In this document: one piece after another, positions 61,092-62,703 of the stretch
Layout: each line of letters opens with the position of its first letter
Numbering within the stretch: position 1 is the stretch's first letter
From: Secundilactobacillus collinoides DSM 20515 = JCM 1123
GTDB lineage: Bacteria > Bacillota > Bacilli > Lactobacillales > Lactobacillaceae
Length of the DNA: 62,703 bases
NCBI RefSeq assembly: GCF_001435975.1
Contig: NZ_AYYR01000032.1
Coordinates: forward strand, 1-62,703
Direction of reading: 5' to 3'
Notes under the pieces: generated by a model
What the model saw: the letters and a program-made list of their open reading frames with translations, nothing else
What the model was told of the DNA's origin: nothing
Database searches by the model: none
Program-made: the position numbers and the translations under genes

Positions 61092-62441
61092 TTATCGTCC
61101 CTGAACCTGGCTGCTTAATGAGGGATCGGCATCCGTGTCATGTGCAACGTCTTCTGCATCGATAGTCGATCGCTTCGACGTTTCAAACATCCGCCAGTAT
61201 ACGATCAGTGAGATAAACGATGCGAAGGCAACGTAATAGAAGAACAGCGATTCCAAATTAACTGAACGCAACCAAAGGGCAACGTACTCAACAGTCCCAC
61301 CGAAGATAGCAACTGTCAGGCCATATGGGAAGCCAACACCCAACGCCCGAATTTCAGTTGGGAAAAGTTCTGCCTTAACAATGGCGTTAATGGAGGTGTA
61401 ACCTGAAACGATGACCAGCCCCGCTAACATCAAGAAGAAGGCAGCCCAAGATGAATGGACGTGTGCCAGTACGGAGAAAATCGGTACAGTAAACAGGGTG
61501 CCGCCGATCCCGAACCATAACAGCAATGGTTTCCGGCCAATTCTATCAGACAGAGCACCAAAAATCGGTTGCAGAATCAGCATAATCAGCAAAGCCGCAA
61601 AGTTGATAACGGCAACGGCTTTGGTGTTCAGACCCGTCGTGTTGATCATGAACTTCTGCAGGTACGTGGTGTACGCGTAGAAACAGATGGTCCCGCCAAA
61701 GGTCAGCCCGACAACCGTGAAGAACTGTTTCGGGTACTTCATCAGCATGGTCATCGTCCCAGACTTCTTGTTTTTCTTATTTTTAGCTTTGAACTGGTCA
61801 GATTCTTCCATCGTCAGTCGCAGCCACAGGACGCCCACCGCCCCAATGGCACCGACAACGAAGGGAATCCGCCACCCAAAGGCATATAGTTGAGCGGTTG
61901 AGAGAAAGCTCTGCAGGATAATTTGCACCAGCAGTGCGAATAATTGACCAGAAATCAACGTGACATATTGGAATGATGAATAAAAGCCACGGCGCTTCGG
62001 CGATGCCATTTCTGACAAGTAAGTTGCTGAAGTCCCATATTCACCACCAAGTGACAAGCCTTGAAACAGCCGGGTAACAACCAAAATAATTGGTGCCCAA
62101 ACACCAATCGACTTGTAGGCTGGGGTCAGTGCAATGACAAGCGACCCAGTTGCCATAATCGTAACGGATAACGTCAACGCAGCTTTCCGACCGCTTCGGT
62201 CAGCAAAACGGCCCATCACGAATGACCCGATCGGCCGCATCAAGAAACCAACGGCAAAAACGGCAGCGGTAGACAGCAGCTCTGCGGTTTTATCTTCAGC
62301 CGGGAAAAAGGCGGCTGAGAAGTAAACGGCAAAGGATGCGTACACGTACCAGTCAAACCATTCAATCATGTTCCCTAAAGAACCCTTGAAGATATTGGCA
62401 GCGATCCGTTTTTCACTACGTTTTACTGGTGCTGTATCCAT
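61092..62441 (-). CDS. MFS transporter, metabolite:H+ symporter (MHS) type
   Basis: A 449-residue protein with 12 membrane segments. The MHS hallmarks are NMIEWFDWYVYASFA at the first helix, RPIGSFVMGRFADRSGRK between helices 2 and 3, and LFQGLSLGGEYGTSATYLSE at helix 4 (in pieces). Relatives include ProP, ShiA and KgtP, so a carboxylate or compatible solute is likely; the substrate cannot be assigned. I use ATG 62439-62441, five bases after GGAGGG. It stands alone. Confidence 0.88.
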   Translation of the reverse strand: MDTAPVKRSEKRIAANIFKGSLGNMIEWFDWYVYASFAVYFSAAFFPAEDKTAELLSTAAVFAVGFLMRPIGSFVMGRFADRSGRKAALTLSVTIMATGSLVIALTPAYKSIGVWAPIILVVTRLFQGLSLGGEYGTSATYLSEMASPKRRGFYSSFQYVTLISGQLFALLVQIILQSFLSTAQLYAFGWRIPFVVGAIGAVGVLWLRLTMEESDQFKAKNKKNKKSGTMTMLMKYPKQFFTVVGLTFGGTICFYAYTTYLQKFMINTTGLNTKAVAVINFAALLIMLILQPIFGALSDRIGRKPLLLWFGIGGTLFTVPIFSVLAHVHSSWAAFFLMLAGLVIVSGYTSINAIVKAELFPTEIRALGVGFPYGLTVAIFGGTVEYVALWLRSVNLESLFFYYVAFASFISLIVYWRMFETSKRSTIDAEDVAHDTDADPSLSSQVQGR

Positions 62442-62703
62442 GGACATCCCTCCAGATAGTAAGATTCGCATTAGAAAATTAGAATATCATTAGAGCCTAT
62501 GATACCCACTTTCGATTAAATATGCAAGCAATGACTATTTATCACGTTTAATGTAACCGGCCACATTCCCTATCAGTCGGGAATTTTAAGCAATAAATAA
62601 AATTCATATTACAAAATTAATACTCACTGTAAAATTAGAATTTAAATAGTTCCCCGATTTAAAATTGAAGTGCAACACTTGATAACTAGACCAATTAGAC
62701 TAG
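62442..62703. other. Upstream region of the MHS transporter gene at the window edge
   Basis: Very A/T-rich, with several TATAAT- and TTGACA-like hexamers on both strands but no single clear promoter. No gene is seen before the window ends. Confidence 0.5.

Noticed and set aside
1-62703. Matching 11-base sequence TAGACCAATTA at both ends of the window (1-11 and 62688-62698)
   Set aside because: Considered as attachment-site-like repeats, but the window contains housekeeping genes and no integrase, and an A/T-rich 11-mer match may be chance.
1-62703. CRISPR arrays, tRNA genes, insertion sequences, prophage
   Set aside because: Looked for regular spaced repeats, cloverleaf sequences, transposase and integrase motifs; none were seen.

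Overview
The window looks like a chromosomal segment of a lactic acid bacterium of the family Lactobacillaceae. The evidence is the gene set (clpL under a CIRCE element, a LexA-controlled umuC operon, cysK-like/metB-like/cysE cluster, QueT behind a preQ1-II-type riboswitch, alpha-acetolactate decarboxylase, xyloside symporter with GH43 xylosidase), strong AGGAGG or GGGGTG ribosome binding sites, TTGACA/TATAAT promoters and mid-range GC. Genus cannot be settled by eye. I see no rRNA, tRNA, CRISPR array, insertion sequence or prophage.

Layout. 0.5-6 kb: autoregulated MarR gene, heterodimeric ABC multidrug exporter and a lipoprotein, with a small LexA-controlled ORF on the opposite strand. 6-13 kb: purine salvage (AzgA/PbuG-type permease; xanthine-type NCS2 permease plus guanine deaminase) flanking an MFS exporter with a divergent TetR. 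13-17 kb: two tandem membrane GGDEF proteins with degenerate EAL tails. 17-24 kb: RlmA-like methyltransferase, secreted protein, then an AraC-xyloside transporter-xylosidase block. 24-30 kb: acetolactate decarboxylase, oxidoreductase/MarR pair with three operators, lemA-htpX, an aminotransferase broken by a stop codon. 31-37 kb: Tad2-family (DUF2829) protein with an SDR, QueT, a small alarmone synthetase, YdcF-like protein, a CoA-disulfide-reductase-like enzyme. 37-45 kb: TetR with a divergent phloroglucinol-hydrolase-like gene, a broken HXXEE gene, clpL, aldo/keto reductase, a two-part ThrE exporter and an M20 amidohydrolase. 45-53 kb: SOS umuC operon, homocysteine methyltransferase, cysteine/transsulfuration operon behind a cysteine-codon leader peptide and terminator. 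53-62.7 kb: membrane protein, aldo/keto reductase, small structured transcript, frameshifted matrixin-like protease, MacB-like ABC transporter with a LiaSR/VraSR-like two-component system, and an MHS-type MFS transporter.

Themes. Several genes have RNA-level control: the cysteine leader peptide and attenuator is the best candidate for an incompletely described system, and intrinsic terminators also sit just upstream of clpL and alsD. Two LexA-controlled transcription units are visible, one encoding an unrecognised 44-residue protein. Two families of dispersed structured repeats occupy intergenic regions. Three genes are interrupted (nonsense, nonsense plus frameshift, and a seven-G tract).
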